Shown here one piece after another: positions 22,384-23,530 of a stretch of DNA of 23,530 bases (its first letter is position 1; the number at the start of each line of letters is the position of its first letter). Made by a program: the position numbers and the translations under genes. Under the pieces are notes generated by a model that had not been told where the DNA came from, made no database searches, and saw nothing but the letters and a program-made list of their open reading frames with translations. The DNA is from JAJPXI01 sp045595705 (lineage in GTDB: Bacteria; Bacillota; Clostridia; Oscillospirales; Oscillospiraceae): positions 1 to 23,530 of the forward strand of contig JAZOBA010000084.1 of the NCBI GenBank assembly GCA_045595705.1, written 5' to 3'.

Positions 22384-23530
22384 TCAATAGTTGATGATAT
22401 ACTTGTCGCGTTCCCACGTGGTAACATGGACACGGTACTCATCCCATTCTTTCCACTTGCCTTCAATGTAATGATGGGCAACATGTTCGCCCAGCGTATC
22501 CAGAATCAGCTGATCTTTCTCCAGTTCGTGAAGCGCCGCCTCCAGCGAGGCAGGCAGAGCTTCGATCCCCTTCTCTTTGCGGGCCTCGGCGCTCATATCA
22601 TAGATATTTTCGGTCACCTCAGCCGGAGGAACCATTCCCTTTTCGATACCGTCCAAACCGGCTGCCAGACAGACAGCCAGTTCCAGATAGGGATTGCAGC
22701 AGGGATCCGGGCAGCGCAGCTCCACACGGGTGCCCTGACCGCGAGCGGCAGGAATGCGAATCAGAGTGGATCGGTTGGAAGCAGACCAAGCCATGTAACA
22801 GGGTGCCTCATAGCCGGGGACCAAGCGCTTGTAAGAGTTGACAAGGGGGTTGGTAATGGCCGTGATTCCCTTCATGTGGTGCAGAATACCGGCGATGAAA
22901 CTATAGGCCTCCTTGGAAAGGCCCTTTCCATCGTTGGGATCGTAGAATACATTCTTTCCGTCGCGGAACAGAGACATGTTGGTGTGCATTCCGTTTCCTG
23001 CCTGACCGAAAATGGGCTTCGGCATGAACGTTGCATGCAGTCCGTTGCGCTGTGCAAGGGTCTTGACCACCAACTTGAAGGTCATAATATTGTCGGCCGC
23101 GTGCATGGCGTTGGTATATTTGAAATCGATCTCATGCTGGCCCATGGCACATTCATGATGGCTTGCTTCGATTTCATAATCCATTTTCTCCAGGGCCAGA
23201 CAGATGTCACGGCGGGTGCCTTCTCCCAGATCCAGGGGACCCAAGTCAAAATAACCTGCCTCATCGTGGGTCTCCATGGTGGGCTTGCCGTTTTCATCGG
23301 TCTTGAAGAGGAAGAACTCACACTCGGGGCCAACTTTAAACGCATCAAATCCCATGTCCGACGCTTTTTGCAAGGTCCGCTTGAGAACACCGCGGGGATC
23401 GCCCACAAAAGGCGTGCCGTCCGTATTGTATACGTCGCAGATCAGACGTGCTACCTTACCGTGAGTCTGATGCCAGGGAAAAACCACAAAGGAATTCAAA
23501 TCGGGATACAGACACTGATCGGACTCGTTG
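22384..23530 (-). CDS. glnA: Glutamine synthetase (GlnA), N-terminus beyond window
   Basis: GlnA makes glutamine from glutamate, ammonia and ATP. The frame stays open to the window edge, where it reads ESDQCLYPDL before NSFVVFPW, a match to the N-terminal domain; an estimated 60-70 residues are missing. Visible core motifs include VGPECEFFLF (metal-binding glutamate), SHHECAMGQHEI, AGNGMHTNMSLF, NPLVNSYKRLVPGYEAP, RIPAARGQGTRVELRCPDP and a C-terminal TTWERDKYIINY. It lacks a clear adenylylation-loop tyrosine; the end resembles GSI-alpha enzymes of Bacillota, which are controlled by feedback and GlnR-like regulators rather than adenylylation. It is followed after 33 bases by dapF. Promoter and start lie outside the window. 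Confidence 0.95.
   Translation of the reverse strand, partial: NESDQCLYPDLNSFVVFPWHQTHGKVARLICDVYNTDGTPFVGDPRGVLKRTLQKASDMGFDAFKVGPECEFFLFKTDENGKPTMETHDEAGYFDLGPLDLGEGTRRDICLALEKMDYEIEASHHECAMGQHEIDFKYTNAMHAADNIMTFKLVVKTLAQRNGLHATFMPKPIFGQAGNGMHTNMSLFRDGKNVFYDPNDGKGLSKEAYSFIAGILHHMKGITAITNPLVNSYKRLVPGYEAPCYMAWSASNRSTLIRIPAARGQGTRVELRCPDPCCNPYLELAVCLAAGLDGIEKGMVPPAEVTENIYDMSAEARKEKGIEALPASLEAALHELEKDQLILDTLGEHVAHHYIEGKWKEWDEYRVHVTTWERDKYIINY

Overview
The window reads as chromosomal DNA of a Gram-positive anaerobe of the Bacillota, most likely class Clostridia in or near the Oscillospiraceae/Ruminococcaceae. This is an inference from gene families and layout: the murB-rapZ-yvcK-whiA cell-wall/division cluster, strong Shine-Dalgarno sites, sigma-A-like promoters with extended -10 elements, intrinsic terminators, an L-cysteine desulfidase, and a DUF2500/DUF975/flotillin membrane cluster. 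I see no phage genes, transposases, CRISPR arrays, tRNAs or rRNAs. Base composition looks near 50% GC, with AT-richer stretches at the left edge and around the pyridoxamine-oxidase-like gene.

Layout. 1-740: a promoter firing left out of the window, head-to-head with a small P-loop kinase-like gene (+) that ends in a strong terminator. 823-2750: a two-gene + operon (FliB-like cysteine-cluster protein, then a short-chain dehydrogenase) with its own promoter and terminator. 2807-6421: a - strand group that starts with a short unnamed ORF, then flotillin, a DUF2500 protein, a tiny membrane protein, a LURP-one/YxjI-like protein and a DUF975 membrane protein. Upstream of it and co-oriented (6559-7068) is an HTH regulator with three regularly spaced cysteines. 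7168-9692: a lipoprotein of unknown role and an L-cysteine desulfidase (-). 9785-10284: a flavin/PNPOx-fold protein (-). 10432-12665: an MFS transporter and a membrane-anchored glycerophosphodiester phosphodiesterase (+), closed by a bidirectional terminator. 12668-21476: a long - strand run murB, rapZ, yvcK, whiA, dnaE, cls. 21487-23530: dapF and a glutamine synthetase that runs off the right edge (-).

How the genes work together. The right half is core physiology: nitrogen assimilation (GlnA), meso-DAP supply for peptidoglycan and lysine (DapF), UDP-MurNAc formation (MurB), control of the UDP-GlcNAc branch point (RapZ, YvcK), division-linked regulation (WhiA), replication (DnaE) and phospholipid synthesis (Cls). 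The left half is accessory. Its most interesting part is the flotillin cluster, which looks like a membrane-microdomain module in which a DUF2500 protein and small membrane proteins occupy the place often taken by NfeD-type partners. The last gene of that cluster has no usual start codon where its ribosome-binding site sits. Functions for the accessory genes are family-level assignments only.
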